Shown: piece by piece, positions 12,680 to 13,229 of the stretch
Layout of the letters: every line of letters starts with the position of its first letter
Position numbering within the stretch: the first letter of the stretch is position 1
Assembly (NCBI GenBank): GCA_964617695.1
Contig: CAZTYW010000057.1
Location: 1-13,229 of the forward strand
DNA from: CAZTYW01 sp964617695
GTDB taxonomy: Bacteria; Chloroflexota; Dehalococcoidia; UBA2247; RBG-13-53-26
Direction of reading: 5' to 3'
DNA: 13,229 bases
The notes under the pieces: generated by a model
Database searches by the model: none
What the model was told of the DNA's origin: nothing
Seen by the model: only the letters and a program-made list of their open reading frames with translations
Translations under genes and position numbers: made by a program

Positions 12680-13229
12680 CTACGCGGCTTCCCCGCCTGG
12701 CCTGACTTTAGCCATGCCGACCTGCTCGGCGCCAACAGCGGCCTGGCCGTTCGGTCCGGCAGGCCGCTTCTGGTGATAGCGAATATAGCGGTCAATCGCC
12801 CTGCATGCGGCGGACATCGAGTAGTACACTGGCAGGCCCGCCTCGTGGTACCTGCGCCGCAGGGCTACAAACTGCTCCTCCTTCTGGTGGAGGGCTGACT
12901 CGAGCGCTACTCCCACGGGTTTGTCCACCTCACCGCTGACCTTGACAAGTGTGTCGCAGAAATTGTCAAGCCAGAGCTCAAAGGCGGGCCACGGCTCCTG
13001 GCCGAAGACGCAATTGGCCAGCATCAGGTCGACGCCGCCGTAGGCTAGCAGCGTCCTGGCGACGTTGCAGGTCGCCTCCGGGGACATGTTGAGCTCAATG
13101 GGGTTGGTGAGGATCAGGCCGGGCTGGTTGTCAACGAACCCGTTGATGTCTTCCGCCATCGTCTGGGGAATGCTCGGCAGGGTGAAGCCGTTGGCGGCGC
13201 AGGCGTCGGTCGCCAGCACGCTGGCACCG
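12680..13229 (-). CDS. ADP-forming acyl-CoA synthetase alpha subunit, C-terminal part
   Basis: Partial gene: the 5' part lies beyond the right edge, and about 182 C-terminal residues are seen. The frame opens with GASVLATDACAANGF, the GG(A)GVLATDA-type motif of the CoA-ligase domain, then IPQT, TNPIELNMSPEA, DKPVGVALES and AGLPVYYSMSAACRAIDRYIRYH, the usual end of the succinyl-CoA-synthetase-like alpha portion. The protein stops after a short low-complexity tail without an ATP-grasp domain, so the beta part, if any, is encoded separately. The family (acetate-CoA ligase, ADP-forming) converts acyl-CoA, ADP and phosphate to acid, CoA and ATP in fermenting anaerobes. The aldehyde:ferredoxin oxidoreductase gene follows 19 bp later, which suggests a joint role in acid and energy metabolism. 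A related CoA-binding protein of other function cannot be excluded from a fragment. Confidence 0.82.
   Translation of the reverse strand, partial: GASVLATDACAANGFTLPSIPQTMAEDINGFVDNQPGLILTNPIELNMSPEATCNVARTLLAYGGVDLMLANCVFGQEPWPAFELWLDNFCDTLVKVSGEVDKPVGVALESALHQKEEQFVALRRRYHEAGLPVYYSMSAACRAIDRYIRYHQKRPAGPNGQAAVGAEQVGMAKVRPGGEAA

Noticed and set aside
1..13229. CRISPR array, insertion sequence, integrase, rRNA
   Set aside because: No regularly spaced repeats, transposase or integrase motifs or rRNA signatures were seen on either strand.

Overview
The window is a GC-rich bacterial chromosome segment. The gene mix best fits an uncultured anaerobic Dehalococcoidia-like Chloroflexota: a bifunctional Rel protein, an archaeal-type thymidylate synthase, a tungsten aldehyde:ferredoxin oxidoreductase beside an ADP-forming acyl-CoA synthetase, and secreted proteins of a style shared by anaerobic Chloroflexota and archaea. 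This placement is inferred from gene content; no rRNA or other firm marker is present.

Layout. (1) 1-2583, minus strand: rel (ppGpp synthetase/hydrolase) behind a near-consensus promoter that predicts a 4-nt leader, then rpsT (ribosomal protein S20), then a D-arm-less tRNA-Thr(CGU)-like remnant overlapping the rpsT stop. (2) 2584-8106, plus strand: a cluster of four secreted-protein genes. Genes A (3032-4111) and B (4600-5679) are 359-aa paralogues. Gene D (5854-6426) is a small protein with a signal peptide and a C-terminal membrane anchor. Gene C (6595-8106) has a TasA/camelysin-like N-terminal region joined to a copy of the A/B module. The gaps are unusually structured: A and B share a 5' leader with two hairpins supported by compensatory changes, and A, B and D are each followed by a related GC-rich hairpin. 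(3) 8143-9437, plus strand: a DUF2344 (TIGR03936-type) gene behind a strong promoter that predicts a leaderless mRNA, then a histidine phosphatase gene one base later. (4) 9468-10687, minus strand: dut-thyA with its own promoter, a dUTP to dUMP to dTMP unit. (5) 10729-13229, minus strand: the end of an ADP-forming acyl-CoA synthetase alpha subunit (cut by the window edge) and an aldehyde:ferredoxin oxidoreductase 19 bp downstream, fitting fermentative aldehyde/acyl-CoA metabolism.

The part most likely to be undescribed is the A-B-D-C cluster: two recently duplicated secreted subunits, a membrane-anchored partner, and a TasA-like fusion protein, controlled by a shared structured leader. A surface fibre or cell-envelope layer is the natural reading, but that function is inference. 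No CRISPR array, insertion sequence, integrase or rRNA was seen.
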